From Nocardia brasiliensis (GTDB lineage: Bacteria; Actinomycetota; Actinomycetes; Mycobacteriales; Mycobacteriaceae), in contig NZ_CP046171.1 in the NCBI RefSeq assembly GCF_011801125.1, forward strand, positions 6,138,001-6,202,000: DNA of 64,000 nt. Direction: 5' to 3'. Below the pieces are notes generated by a model. That model ran no database searches and was not told the DNA's origin. It saw nothing but the letters and a program-made list of their open reading frames with translations. Below, in pieces: positions 1-8,595 of the stretch; position 1 is the first letter of the stretch, and each line of letters opens with the position of its first letter. Position numbers and translations under genes: made by a program.

Positions 1-688
1 CCAGGGAGTTGACCATCCAGGTGACATGGTCGAGCACGAAGATGCGCGCGAATCCGCCCCACAGGATGCCACCGATCAGACCGCGCACACTCTGCGTCGC
101 CGCGGCGGCAACCAGTCCGGGCAATACGATTCCGGCGAGCGCGATATGAAAGTAGTAGGCGTTCATCTTCATCACGCCGCGGTCCTGCAGCAGGTCTTTG
201 CAGTGCCTGCTCCAGTCCATTCTTTCCACTCTGAACAACCAGCCGACGTGCCCGTGCCAGAGCCCTCGCCACCGCTTGGCCGGGCCGGAACCCCGTGGTC
301 GCGGCGAATGCGGATCTCGTTCGGTGTCGGCGTAGGCGTGATGCACCCGGTGCGTGGCTACCCAGAAGATGATCGGACCCTGGAGCGCCATCGACCCCGA
401 GATACCGAGAAAGACTTTGACCGGATTCACCGCCTCGAACGATCTGTGCGCGAAGTACCGATGGAAGCCCGCTTCGATGCCGAGGGCGGTCACTGCATAC
501 ATGAGCACGAAGGCGACGACATCCGATGCGAACAGTCCGCTGGTCGACGCGTGGACTACGGCCGCAACGGCGCCGACCGTCGGCAGGCCCACCGTGAGAT
601 AAGCGAGCCGCGACGCCGTGCGGTCGCGCTTCGCTGTGTGCCTGCTCGAATCGGTCGTCACGGGAGGCTTCGGAGATACGTCCGTCAT
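1..688 (-). CDS. membrane fatty acid desaturase (stearoyl-CoA desaturase-like), 3' end outside window
   Basis: Membrane di-iron acyl desaturase that would put a double bond in a fatty acyl chain. About 229 codons are visible. The first two histidine boxes are present: HRYFAH at residues 76-81 and HRVHH at 113-117. The sequence reaches DHVTWMVNSL, just before the expected third box, when the window ends. Hydrophobic segments flank the boxes as usual for the family. The start ATG at 688 overlaps the stop of the upstream FAAL gene (ATGA), so the two are translationally coupled and probably act on the same acyl chain. Whether the substrate is a CoA, ACP or lipid ester cannot be told from the sequence. 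Confidence 0.9.
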   Translation of the reverse strand, partial: MTDVSPKPPVTTDSSRHTAKRDRTASRLAYLTVGLPTVGAVAAVVHASTSGLFASDVVAFVLMYAVTALGIEAGFHRYFAHRSFEAVNPVKVFLGISGSMALQGPIIFWVATHRVHHAYADTERDPHSPRPRGSGPAKRWRGLWHGHVGWLFRVERMDWSRHCKDLLQDRGVMKMNAYYFHIALAGIVLPGLVAAAATQSVRGLIGGILWGGFARIFVLDHVTWMVNSL

Positions 689-2355
689 AGGCGTACTTCT
701 CTCTGGCGGATCGGCTGGAGTTTCGGAGCGAGGAGATCGGTGTTCGAGAGCAGCCGCCTTACTTCGTACCTACGCACCTTGCCGCTGGTCGTTGTCGGTA
801 TCGCTCCTTTGGCGACGATCGCGAAGTGCGCGAGACGCAGCCCGAACGCTGTCGCAATATTCGCCCGAACTTCAGTAGTCAGTCGTTTGTGTGATCGCTC
901 GTCCAGACCTGCGCCATCGAATTCGACCAGCACCCCGAGCTCCTCACCGCGAGCACCTTCGAGTGACACGGCCGCCGCGCGCCTGAAATTCTGGTCGAGC
1001 CCAGTGACGAGCAATTCGATATCGCTCGGAAATATATTGCGCGCATTGATGACGATCACGTCCTTGATGCGGCCTCTGACGTACAACTCTCCCTGTTCGA
1101 TGAACCCGAGATCGCCTGTGCGCAAGTAATTTTCGTCGCCGCCATGCAGGGAAGCAGCGAATGCGACTGCCGTCGACGCGGCGTCGCCATGGTAGCCCGC
1201 GGCCACGTTGCGGCCGGAGACCCATATTTCGCCCACGTCTCCTTGGGGCTGTTCGCGAAGCGATGTCGGATCGACGATCCGGACTCGATGCTCCTGATCT
1301 ACCACGCCGCAGCTGACGACCGCGTCATGGCCAGCCCCGCTCAACCGCAACGGCTGCCCCTTCCGTCGTCCGGAGATGAACAGCGTCGCCTCGGCCAAGC
1401 CGTAACACGGAATGATCGCATCGGGATCGAGGCCGCAATCGCCGAAGCGTTTCACGAAACGGGTGAGAGTGCCCGACCGGACCGGTTCGGCACCGCAATA
1501 CAGGTGGCGCACGCGCGACAGATCCAGCTCGTCCAGTTCCGCGTCGCGCACGGATTCGGCGCACAGATCGAGGGCGAAGTTCGGTCCTACTGTCGTCGTG
1601 GCACCGTAGTGCGTGAGCGCCGTGAGCCACCGCAGCGGGCGTTGGACGAAATGCAGCGGTGACATCGTGACCAAGGGCCAGCCGTAGAACATCGACAGGA
1701 TGATCGTGCCGATCAGGCCCATGTCGTGATATGGGGGCAGCCAGGAGACACCGACGCGCTCGGGATCGTCGCCCATATTGCGTCCGAGTACCCGGCAATT
1801 GCTGACCAGATTTGCGTGGGTGATCGCGACGCCCTTCGGCGAACCGGTCGATCCCGAGGTGTACTGGATCAACGCGAGACTGTCCGGTCGCGCGTGCACA
1901 CGAGGGACGGACGCGCCCTGCTCCAACTGCCTGCCGGTGACGATCGACGGCGCAGGCCGGTCACAGTCCAGGGCGGCCAGCTCTCGAACGCGGTGCTCGA
2001 AGATCTCGTCGATGATCACCGCGACCGGAGCCGCGGCCAGCAACGCGCGGAACCTTTCGACATCCTTACCGCGCAGCGGCGGATAACAGGGAACGACGAC
2101 CGCGCCGATGCTCAGCACACCGTAGAGGGCGGCGATGTAATGCAACCCCGGACTGGACGCCAGGACTACACGGTCACCGGCCCGGACGCCGCCGGCGTAC
2201 AGTGCGGCCGCATACTCATCGGCGCGCTTGCCACATTCACGAAATGATATTCGTTGCTCCGACTCCACCGTGCCATCGGAGAGAAAAAGGTACCCGGGGT
2301 CGTCCGATTCCGAACGCTCGATCAAGATATCGACAATACTGTTTGGCGTGGACAT
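685..2355 (-). CDS. fatty acyl-AMP ligase (FAAL)
   Basis: ANL-superfamily enzyme that activates a fatty acid as acyl-AMP for loading on a carrier protein. The 556-residue protein shows the P-loop YTSGSTGSPKG (residues 165-175), the FAAL signature LPPYHDMGLIG, GLAEATLFIS, TGDLGF, the hinge GRIKDVIVINARNIFPSDIE and a C-terminal TTSGKVRR with the catalytic lysine. The PYHDMG motif and insertion pattern favour FAAL over acyl-CoA ligase. The frame is open to 2538, but ATG 2355 (MSTPNS) gives the usual N-terminus; its ribosome site is weak. It is coupled by ATGA to the desaturase. Its carrier partner could be the 7005 or 14826 protein or one outside the window. Confidence 0.9.
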   Translation of the reverse strand: MSTPNSIVDILIERSESDDPGYLFLSDGTVESEQRISFRECGKRADEYAAALYAGGVRAGDRVVLASSPGLHYIAALYGVLSIGAVVVPCYPPLRGKDVERFRALLAAAPVAVIIDEIFEHRVRELAALDCDRPAPSIVTGRQLEQGASVPRVHARPDSLALIQYTSGSTGSPKGVAITHANLVSNCRVLGRNMGDDPERVGVSWLPPYHDMGLIGTIILSMFYGWPLVTMSPLHFVQRPLRWLTALTHYGATTTVGPNFALDLCAESVRDAELDELDLSRVRHLYCGAEPVRSGTLTRFVKRFGDCGLDPDAIIPCYGLAEATLFISGRRKGQPLRLSGAGHDAVVSCGVVDQEHRVRIVDPTSLREQPQGDVGEIWVSGRNVAAGYHGDAASTAVAFAASLHGGDENYLRTGDLGFIEQGELYVRGRIKDVIVINARNIFPSDIELLVTGLDQNFRRAAAVSLEGARGEELGVLVEFDGAGLDERSHKRLTTEVRANIATAFGLRLAHFAIVAKGAIPTTTSGKVRRYEVRRLLSNTDLLAPKLQPIRQREVRL

Positions 2356-2559
2356 GGTGCAGCCTGTTCCATGCTGATACAAATGTCGGCTCAACCCGAG
2401 CAGAGTCGCCCGGAAGCCAACGACGCTGTATTCTTTCGAAGAGTTTACGGCGAGACGGTTGAATGCAGAAGTGGACAACATCCGAGCCTGAGCATTGCGC
2501 ACATCGATCGCGCGCTCGGCTACCGAGATTTGCCGCACACCGCCCTTCGCGAGCTCACT

Positions 2560-3306
2560 TCACCGCGTGTCGCACGATGCACGACGCAGAAACGACAGCA
2601 CCGCGCGTCGGCTCCGCTCGACCCGAAGCAGATCGGCGCTGCCACAAGCGACCTCGAGGTGCGCATCGATTTCGGCTCGAACCGGCTGTGTGCCAACATG
2701 ATCCGAGGACGAGACATAGAGTGTGCGCCAGGGTGCCTGGTCCGGCGCATCGTCGCCGTAGGCCACCAGCAGAAAGGTGAGCCAGTCGACATACATGCGC
2801 GCAGAGGCCTCTGCCGAGACGGAAACGAAATCCTCGGGGATACCGCGGTCCCGCAGCGTGGTCGCCGCGAGCCCGCGCAATTCTTGCTCGAATACTGCGC
2901 GCGCCTGCGCCGGATGCCGCAGCGAAAGCGCGATCATCGACGGCTCGATGCTGGTACCACCGAGCATATTCCTCGCGGAGTTGTACGCGTCCGCGATGTC
3001 GTCCGCTGTGGCGGCGATCGGATTGAACGCAATCAGGGCTGCATGCGGATGTCCGGCGGCGACCAATTGCCGAATGCACTCTTTCGCCAACGCGAAACTC
3101 GAGCAATACGAGATTATTCCGGAAACCGGAATTCCCGTCCCGGCTCGGCCGAGCAGCTCGGACGCGTACTCGTGCCGGTCTGTCACGGCAGGTAACGGTT
3201 CGGAGAGCGGGTCCACCAGAACACACCCCGCCGCATCCAGACCCAAGTCCTGAACTCGGGCCTCCGGTCGCTTACCTGGGTAGTCGAGGACGAGTACCCT
3301 TTCCAC
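2560..3306 (-). CDS. thioesterase/alpha-beta hydrolase-like protein with atypical nucleophile motif
   Basis: A 248-residue protein I recognise only by general pattern. Residues 62-90 (SGIISYCSSFALAKECIRQL) match the nucleophile elbow of type II thioesterase domains, usually GYCSGG or GHSMGG; here the motif is SYCSSF, with Ser69 as candidate nucleophile. The second glycine is lost and no obvious C-terminal catalytic histidine follows. It may therefore be a divergent editing thioesterase, an acyltransferase or a non-catalytic relative. The start is GTG 3306, three bases after the adenylation gene, so it lies in the same operon. A 204-base gap separates it from the FAAL gene. Confidence 0.6.
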   Translation of the reverse strand: MERVLVLDYPGKRPEARVQDLGLDAAGCVLVDPLSEPLPAVTDRHEYASELLGRAGTGIPVSGIISYCSSFALAKECIRQLVAAGHPHAALIAFNPIAATADDIADAYNSARNMLGGTSIEPSMIALSLRHPAQARAVFEQELRGLAATTLRDRGIPEDFVSVSAEASARMYVDWLTFLLVAYGDDAPDQAPWRTLYVSSSDHVGTQPVRAEIDAHLEVACGSADLLRVERSRRAVLSFLRRASCDTR

Positions 3307-3309
3307 GCC

Positions 3310-4908
3310 TCACCGCCCGCCGGTAGCAGCGGTGGTCGCGCCCCGTATTTCGGCCGCGATCTCCGCGCGATCGATCTTGCCGCTCGGCGTCCGCGGCAAT
3401 TCGCCGAGCACGACCAGAAGCTTCGGCACGGCAACGTCCGGAAGTACCTCTTGCAAACGTGCCAGGATCGCCGTCGGGTCAGGACGGTCTGCCGCGGCGT
3501 CGGCGGTTACCGCCGCGGCTAGCGTGCGCCGACCCGGCCCGTTGTCCTCGACCACGCAGGCGGCCTCGAGCACACCGGGTTGCTCCAGCAACCAAGCTTC
3601 GGTTTCCAACGGATTCACTCGAACTCCGCGAATCTTCACCTCGTCTTCCAGGCGGGTGATGAAGTGCACCACCTCCCCGTCGTACCGCACCAGATCGCCG
3701 GTCCGGAATGCACGATCGTGGCCGTGTGCCGTTGGCGCGAGTGGTATGTACTTCGCCCGATTGAGTTCATCGCGACCCAGGTAGCCCAGCGATAACGGCG
3801 CGCCCGCCACCAATAGCTCGCCGGTATAGGGATCGGCGGCGTCCGCGGCATCGATCAGGAGTTCACAACCTGGCAGCGGCCGTCCGATCGGTGCCAACGA
3901 GGGCCAGGCGGGCACCGGTTCGGACAGGATATGCGCCGACACCATGGCCGATTCACTCTGGCCGTAATGATTCGACAGCCGGCAAGCAGGCAGACGCTCG
4001 AACAGCGCTTTGATCGCCGGTGTGCACACCATTTGCTCACCGGCAGTGTTCACCTCCACGAGCGCCGAACGGCCGACATCGAAACCTGCCGAGGCGACGG
4101 CCAGCATATGGAGGGCCACATAAGGCAGAAAGAGGCGCTCGATGTGATTCTCGGCCAGCCATTCCCACAGCGCGAAGGGATCCCGTCGGATGTCCTCCGG
4201 AACGATGACCAATGATCCGCCGCCACACAGCGTGCCCAGGAGTTCTTGGAAGAAGACATCGAAGTTCAGTGGCGCGAATTGCGCGGTCCGCACGTCGGGG
4301 CGGACCGAATGAGCCATCTGCCAGTTCGCCATGTTGTCGACGCAGCGATGTGGCAACGCTACCCCCTTCGGCCAGCCGGTCGATCCGGACGTGTAGATGA
4401 CGTAAACCGGTCGGTCCGGCGCACAGTGCGGTCTCGTCGACAGCAGCTCGGTCGGTTCGTCAGTATCGGTGGAGCCAATCTCTTCGATGTGGATCCGCGG
4501 TACATCCGTCGCCACCCGCGGCGCCGCCGCCGTCTGCAACAGCACCACCGCTCCGCTGTCCGAAACCATGTACGCCAAACGTTTGGCCGGGTAGGCCGGA
4601 TCCAGCGGAAGATATGTCGCGCCGATCAATGTGACCGCCAGAAACGAGGCCACCGCCGCGCCGCTGCGCGGTACCGCGACCCCGACGATATCGCCGGGCC
4701 CGACCGCGTTCCGTCGCAACGCGGCGGCGATACCCCAGACCCAATTCGCGAGTTCACCGTAGGTCAGGCTGGAGTCCGCATCGTCGACAGCGCACGCGTG
4801 CGGAGATGTCCGCGCCCGCTCCAGGATCTGGTCCACGAAGCACGCGTACTCCGCGGGCCCGCCCCAGGCAATGGATTCAATATGTCCGCTCACCGACGCC
4901 TCCATCAT
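3310..4908 (-). CDS. free-standing NRPS adenylation domain
   Basis: Activates an amino acid as its adenylate and loads it on a peptidyl carrier protein. The 532 residues form one A domain and nothing else. Core motifs are LTYGEL (48-53), YTSGSTGWPKG (172-182), NFDVFFQE (215-222), the A5-like NHYGQSE, GELLVAG, FRTGDLVRYD and PSGKIDR with the C-terminal lysine. Asp at the first specificity position (FDVFF) predicts an alpha-amino acid with a free amine. The 5' end overlaps the KtzT-like gene by 32 bases, so piperazate is the obvious candidate substrate, but this is inference. The carrier protein at 7005 is the nearest partner. Confidence 0.92.
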   Translation of the reverse strand: MMEASVSGHIESIAWGGPAEYACFVDQILERARTSPHACAVDDADSSLTYGELANWVWGIAAALRRNAVGPGDIVGVAVPRSGAAVASFLAVTLIGATYLPLDPAYPAKRLAYMVSDSGAVVLLQTAAAPRVATDVPRIHIEEIGSTDTDEPTELLSTRPHCAPDRPVYVIYTSGSTGWPKGVALPHRCVDNMANWQMAHSVRPDVRTAQFAPLNFDVFFQELLGTLCGGGSLVIVPEDIRRDPFALWEWLAENHIERLFLPYVALHMLAVASAGFDVGRSALVEVNTAGEQMVCTPAIKALFERLPACRLSNHYGQSESAMVSAHILSEPVPAWPSLAPIGRPLPGCELLIDAADAADPYTGELLVAGAPLSLGYLGRDELNRAKYIPLAPTAHGHDRAFRTGDLVRYDGEVVHFITRLEDEVKIRGVRVNPLETEAWLLEQPGVLEAACVVEDNGPGRRTLAAAVTADAAADRPDPTAILARLQEVLPDVAVPKLLVVLGELPRTPSGKIDRAEIAAEIRGATTAATGGR

Positions 4909-5581
4909 CGTTCACCACGGCTTCCCCGACTTCCCGGTCCGTTGAGCCGAGGCCGTATTGCCGCATGAATTCCCCCAGGTCACGAGCGCTACCGGAGTCG
5001 GCAACGCATAACTCGGCAATAATTCGGTCCTGCATATCCGCAGGCTTTTCCTGACTGAGTTTGAACATGCTGTGTACCGAGGTGCTGACGAAGCGGAACG
5101 CCCCGACGCCGTGCACGATGCGATCGAAGTAGTCGAGCGAATCCGTTGTGTCCCAGTTCGCCCCGAACAGGTTCTCGAATGCCGCCACGGTCCGGGTCAC
5201 GACGTCGAGCGTCGGCTCGCCGCTCTCCATCGGGTAGAGCATGCCCGATACGTGTACCGAGATGAAATCCCAGGTGGGCGCGGCCACGGGCACGTTGTAC
5301 ATGGCCGGCGTGATGTAGCTGTTCGGCCCAGAAAATATCAACTTGGCGCCGACTCCGGCGGACAGCGACTGCCAGTGCGGATTCGCTCTGTTCATATGGC
5401 CGAGGAACCAGTACTCGGCAGCGTCACCATTCGGATGCGCAGACCTCTCCACAATCAACGGACAATGCGTCGCGAACGGATATGCCGGACCATTCGTCAG
5501 CAAAACGGCCAGCGGGTACCGGCGAATCACGTAGTCCGTCCACTCGGCCTTCGCCGGATGATATATCGGTGGTACATACAT
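4877..5581 (-). CDS. KtzT-like piperazate synthase (PaiB/FMN-binding-fold family)
   Basis: Automatic pipelines would call this an FMN-binding negative transcriptional regulator (PaiB). The family includes KtzT, a heme enzyme that forms the N-N bond of L-piperazic acid from N5-hydroxyornithine. The 234-residue protein begins MYVPPIYHP, has TNGPAYPFATHCPLI (29-43) and the diagnostic GHMNRANPHW (61-70), with histidines at 39, 62 and 69 as heme-ligand candidates. It lies directly downstream (29 bases) of an ornithine-type N-hydroxylase, the same pairing as ktzI-ktzT, which makes the enzyme role much likelier than regulation. The frame is open further upstream, but that would overlap the hydroxylase; ATG 5581 fits the family N-terminus. 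Confidence 0.85.
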   Translation of the reverse strand: MYVPPIYHPAKAEWTDYVIRRYPLAVLLTNGPAYPFATHCPLIVERSAHPNGDAAEYWFLGHMNRANPHWQSLSAGVGAKLIFSGPNSYITPAMYNVPVAAPTWDFISVHVSGMLYPMESGEPTLDVVTRTVAAFENLFGANWDTTDSLDYFDRIVHGVGAFRFVSTSVHSMFKLSQEKPADMQDRIIAELCVADSGSARDLGEFMRQYGLGSTDREVGEAVVNDDGGVGERTY

Positions 5582-5610
5582 GCGCTTCTTCAGCCCTCCC
5601 GGCCTCCGGC

Positions 5611-6891
5611 TCAATGGAGATGAATGGAACGGACGATTTCTCCCGCCCGAGCGGCAACATTGGACAACAATCCGGCGGACAACCCATGCGAGTGCTCGGC
5701 ATATGATCCGTGCACGTAGATACCGCAGCGCATCGATGCGGACATGACCACTCGGTAGTCGCGATCGAGAACGAGCCGCCCCTCTGCGTCCCGCTTGCAT
5801 TCCTCGGCCAACGTCATGAGGAGTGTGCCGGGGTCGCTGGGAACGTAGCCTGTGGCATAGAGAACGACGTCCGCATCGAGTTCCCGCACCGCACCGGTGG
5901 AGAGATCCTCGATCTCCAGTCGGACACTGTCGTTCAACTCTTCGACGCGCAGCACCTTCGAAACGTTCAGCACATACAGCCGTTGCCTGCCGACTACGGA
6001 TTCTTCGTAGATCTTCTGATATATGGCCCGGCTCAGCTCCAGGTCCACCACGGAATAGTTGGTGTTCCGATGGTAGTGCTGCAACATCTCCTTCACATCG
6101 GCGGGTGCCGAATAGAATCGACCGACGCTGTCCGGATCGAAAATACTGTTCACGAACGGGCTGTCGTCCGCCACCGAATATCCGAATCGCGAATGCACGG
6201 TCCATATCTCGGCTTCGGAAAATCTGCGATAGAGAAAGTCGACCGATTCCGCCGCGCTCTGGCCCGAGCCGACGACCACGATACGGCGCGGGGGCGCCTG
6301 GTCCAGGCCGGCCGCGCTGTGCAGCAGCTGAGACGTATGCCAGACCCGGTCGGAGACCGCTACTCCGCTCGGCAGGCGCGGCTCCTGCCCCGCGCCGATC
6401 ACCACGTTACGCGTGCGATATACCGTCGTAGCGTGGTTCGCGCGGACGCCAACCTCGATCGACTCCACGCTGCCGTCGACGACAACGGGCCGAAGCGAAA
6501 TCACCTCCGCACCGTATTGCACTTGCCCCTCGAAATGCCGTGCCGCCCATTCGAGATATTCGTGGAAATCGACCCGCAGCGGATACAAGGTGTTGCTGTT
6601 GATGAACGAAGACAACCTGTCTTTCGCGTGCAGATATGAAACGAATGTGAAATCGCTCTGCGGATTCCGCAGTGTCGCGAGGTCTTTCAAGAAGGCGATT
6701 TGCATCGTCGCACCGTCGACCAACATGCCGCGATGCCAGCCGAAGGAGGGCTGGCGCTCGAAGAACAGCATGTCGGCGTGACCGTTGCCTGCGGTGGCCC
6801 GTTCTTCCCGCAACGCGATTGCCACCGCAAGGTTCGCCGGGCCGAAACCTACTCCGAGCACGTCATAGATTGGCGTCGCTTGCATGGTCAA
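5611..6891 (-). CDS. L-ornithine (or L-lysine) N-monooxygenase, KtzI/PvdA/SidA family
   Basis: FAD- and NADPH-dependent N-hydroxylase of a diamino acid side chain. The 426-residue protein shows the FAD site GVGFGPANLAVAIAL near the N-terminus, the family block AFLKDLATLRNPQSDFTFVS, the NADPH site GSGQSAAE, YATGY and the C-terminal HGLSAGLLSN. These enzymes serve either hydroxamate siderophores or piperazate synthesis. The adjacent KtzT-like gene, and the absence of siderophore acyltransferase or transport genes, favour ornithine feeding into piperazate. It is the first gene of the leftward operon; the site AGAAGG lies eight bases before the ATG. The divergent carrier gene starts 113 bases away. 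Confidence 0.9.
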   Translation of the reverse strand: MTMQATPIYDVLGVGFGPANLAVAIALREERATAGNGHADMLFFERQPSFGWHRGMLVDGATMQIAFLKDLATLRNPQSDFTFVSYLHAKDRLSSFINSNTLYPLRVDFHEYLEWAARHFEGQVQYGAEVISLRPVVVDGSVESIEVGVRANHATTVYRTRNVVIGAGQEPRLPSGVAVSDRVWHTSQLLHSAAGLDQAPPRRIVVVGSGQSAAESVDFLYRRFSEAEIWTVHSRFGYSVADDSPFVNSIFDPDSVGRFYSAPADVKEMLQHYHRNTNYSVVDLELSRAIYQKIYEESVVGRQRLYVLNVSKVLRVEELNDSVRLEIEDLSTGAVRELDADVVLYATGYVPSDPGTLLMTLAEECKRDAEGRLVLDRDYRVVMSASMRCGIYVHGSYAEHSHGLSAGLLSNVAARAGEIVRSIHLH

Positions 6892-6942
6892 TGCCTTCTC
6901 GTCCTACTAGGTTGCCGTTGATATTTCCGACGTTTCCAGAGT

Positions 6943-6971
6943 TTGACAGCGCTATCCGCTTTTGCTGTAGT
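6943..6971 (+). promoter_or_regulatory. sigma-70-type promoter for the carrier protein gene
   Basis: TTGACA at 6943-6948 and TGTAGT at 6966-6971 with a 17-base spacer, a near-consensus vegetative promoter. It would start RNA near 6978, 27 bases before the GTG of the carrier protein, and its RNA runs toward the 3' end of the convergent aminotransferase gene. Confidence 0.7.
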
Positions 6972-7004
6972 GGCTACGGGTTCCGATTGCGTCAGGAGGA
7001 CATC

Positions 7005-7289
7005 GTGGGCGAACTACCGCGCACCTCGCGAGAACGACAGTTGGCAACAATTTGGGAAGAAGTGCTGTCGGTGACGGTCTCGGATCGTGAACAGGATTTC
7101 TTCGAGATCGGCGGCGACTCGCTGCTCGCCACAATCGTCTCGGTGACCGCACGTCAACGGATCGGCATCGAATTGACGCCAACGATGATGTTTGCGAATC
7201 CCGTGCTCGCCGACCTCTGCCGGGAATTGGACCGGCAGCAACCCGACACGACCCCGATCATGCAGAAATCTCCTCGGCGTACTTCCTGA
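7005..7289 (+). CDS. stand-alone peptidyl/acyl carrier protein
   Basis: A 94-residue carrier protein with the phosphopantetheine motif DFFEIGGDSLLA (Ser39), the form typical of NRPS carrier domains. GTG 7005 is chosen because a strong AGGAGG sits five bases upstream and the frame before it has no family resemblance. It is probably the partner of the free-standing adenylation enzyme encoded divergently. Its last 32 bases overlap the 3' end of the convergent aminotransferase gene. It is the only rightward gene among the first cluster genes and has its own promoter. Confidence 0.88.
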   Translation: MGELPRTSRERQLATIWEEVLSVTVSDREQDFFEIGGDSLLATIVSVTARQRIGIELTPTMMFANPVLADLCRELDRQQPDTTPIMQKSPRRTS

Positions 7290-8538
7290 CCTTGGCAAAT
7301 GCCATGGCCAGGCCGTCGATGCCGTCCGTATCGGTGAGCAGCATCGAATGCGGCAGCGTGATCACCTCCTGGTGCGCCCGTTCCGCTTCGGGCAACTCGT
7401 ACCGGCCGGGATCGATCCTGCGACGGTGTTCGGGGCTGATTCCGTACCGAGTCTTGGTATGCGGCCGGTACAGCGGTGAGCAGTTCAACGGCGCGTAGCA
7501 GGTCGTTATCGATCCACCGCTTACTTCGGCATCCAGTGCCCGCGAAATCGCCGCCGTGGTCCGGCCGGCGAACTCCTCACGGTTGATTCGCACGGCGTAC
7601 TGATAGTAGGTCGGCGTGGTCACTTCGGTAGGGGTGGCGACGGGATGTACACCGGGCACATCGACCAACCGATCGGTCAGCCGTCGAGCATTGGTCGCGC
7701 GTAGCTCGTTCTCCTGATCCAGCGTTTCCAGCTGCGAGATGAGGATGGCCGCGCTGAACTCCGACATACAATAGTTGTTTCCCATGAGTTCTGATCTATC
7801 CACCAGCTCCATTTCCCCGGGCGTGAGTTCCCCTGCGGCACGCCGTCGGCCGTCGGCCCGCAACTGATACAGACGCTCGGCCAGGGCGTCATCCGACGTG
7901 ATGACCGCCCCGCCCTCGCCGGCCGTCAGCAACTTGGTCTGTTGCATACTGAAAGTGCCGACGGATCCCAGCGTTCCGGCCCGCCTGCCGCGCCACCGCG
8001 CACCGTGCGCTTGGGCGCAATCCTCGATCACCGCGAGTTCGTGGCGCTCCGCGATATCCATGATCCGGTCCATCTGTGCCATCGCACAATAGAGGTGGAC
8101 CACGGATATCGCGCGGGTTCGGGCGGTGATCGCCGCCTCCACCGCCGCGGGGTCCAGGCAGAGAGTTTCCGGATCGATATCGACCAGCACCGGAACAGCG
8201 TTCACGGCGAGCACCGTGGAGGCCGACGCCACCCAGGTCAGCCCCGGGACGATGACCTCGTCCCCCGCACCGATGCCGAGACTTTCCAATCCGATGATCA
8301 AAGCGCTGGTTCCGCTGGCGGTAGGGATACAGTGCGGAGTTCCGTTGTACGCGGCAAATAGCTCGGCGAAGCGCTGTTCCATCGCCGGGCGGCCCATCCA
8401 CGGTCCGGACAGTGCCCACCGACCCGAATGCACTGTCTCGCTGAGCAGTTCCTCGGTCCGAGCCGCAGGACGTGGCCATGCGGGCCATCGGCTCGTCCGG
8501 ATCGGACTTCCGCCGTTCACCGCCAGCATATTCGACAT
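7258..8538 (-). CDS. PLP aminotransferase, L-glutamine:(2-deoxy-)scyllo-inosose aminotransferase type
   Basis: DegT/DnrJ/EryC1 aminotransferase of 426 residues. The PLP lysine is K202 in SMQQTKLLTAGEGG, and D173 lies in VIEDCAQAHG. The stretches SGRWALSGP, TASGTSALIIGLESL, VPGLTWVASASTVLAVNAVP and MGNNYCMSEF closely resemble the StsC/BtrS/NeoB group, which aminates scyllo-inosose or 2-deoxy-scyllo-inosose, more than sugar-nucleotide aminotransferases. The downstream dehydrogenase belongs to the same aminocyclitol pathway type. A relation to AHBA synthases cannot be excluded from sequence alone. AGAGG lies about six bases before ATG 8538. Confidence 0.85.
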   Translation of the reverse strand: MSNMLAVNGGSPIRTSRWPAWPRPAARTEELLSETVHSGRWALSGPWMGRPAMEQRFAELFAAYNGTPHCIPTASGTSALIIGLESLGIGAGDEVIVPGLTWVASASTVLAVNAVPVLVDIDPETLCLDPAAVEAAITARTRAISVVHLYCAMAQMDRIMDIAERHELAVIEDCAQAHGARWRGRRAGTLGSVGTFSMQQTKLLTAGEGGAVITSDDALAERLYQLRADGRRRAAGELTPGEMELVDRSELMGNNYCMSEFSAAILISQLETLDQENELRATNARRLTDRLVDVPGVHPVATPTEVTTPTYYQYAVRINREEFAGRTTAAISRALDAEVSGGSITTCYAPLNCSPLYRPHTKTRYGISPEHRRRIDPGRYELPEAERAHQEVITLPHSMLLTDTDGIDGLAMAFAKVRKYAEEISA

Positions 8539-8595
8539 TGTTCAACCTCTGTTCTCCATCGAACCGTGCGGCTCGATCGTCGAATCGACCGTGGA

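Noticed and set aside
26..1129. 367-codon frame on the plus strand
   Set aside because: It is the opposite-strand shadow of the desaturase and FAAL genes, low-complexity Arg-rich, with no family resemblance.
4877..5581. PaiB-type transcription regulator
   Set aside because: Context next to an ornithine-type hydroxylase and the GHMNRANPHW block favour a KtzT-like enzyme; the regulator role stays only as an alternative.
4877..6205. 442-codon reading frame through the KtzT-like gene
   Set aside because: The upstream half lies over the N-hydroxylase gene in another frame; the real protein starts at ATG 5581.
5611..6891. Hydroxamate siderophore (nocobactin/mycobactin-like) cluster
   Set aside because: No salicylate, oxazoline, acetyltransferase or siderophore transport genes are near, and the KtzT-like neighbour explains the hydroxylase.
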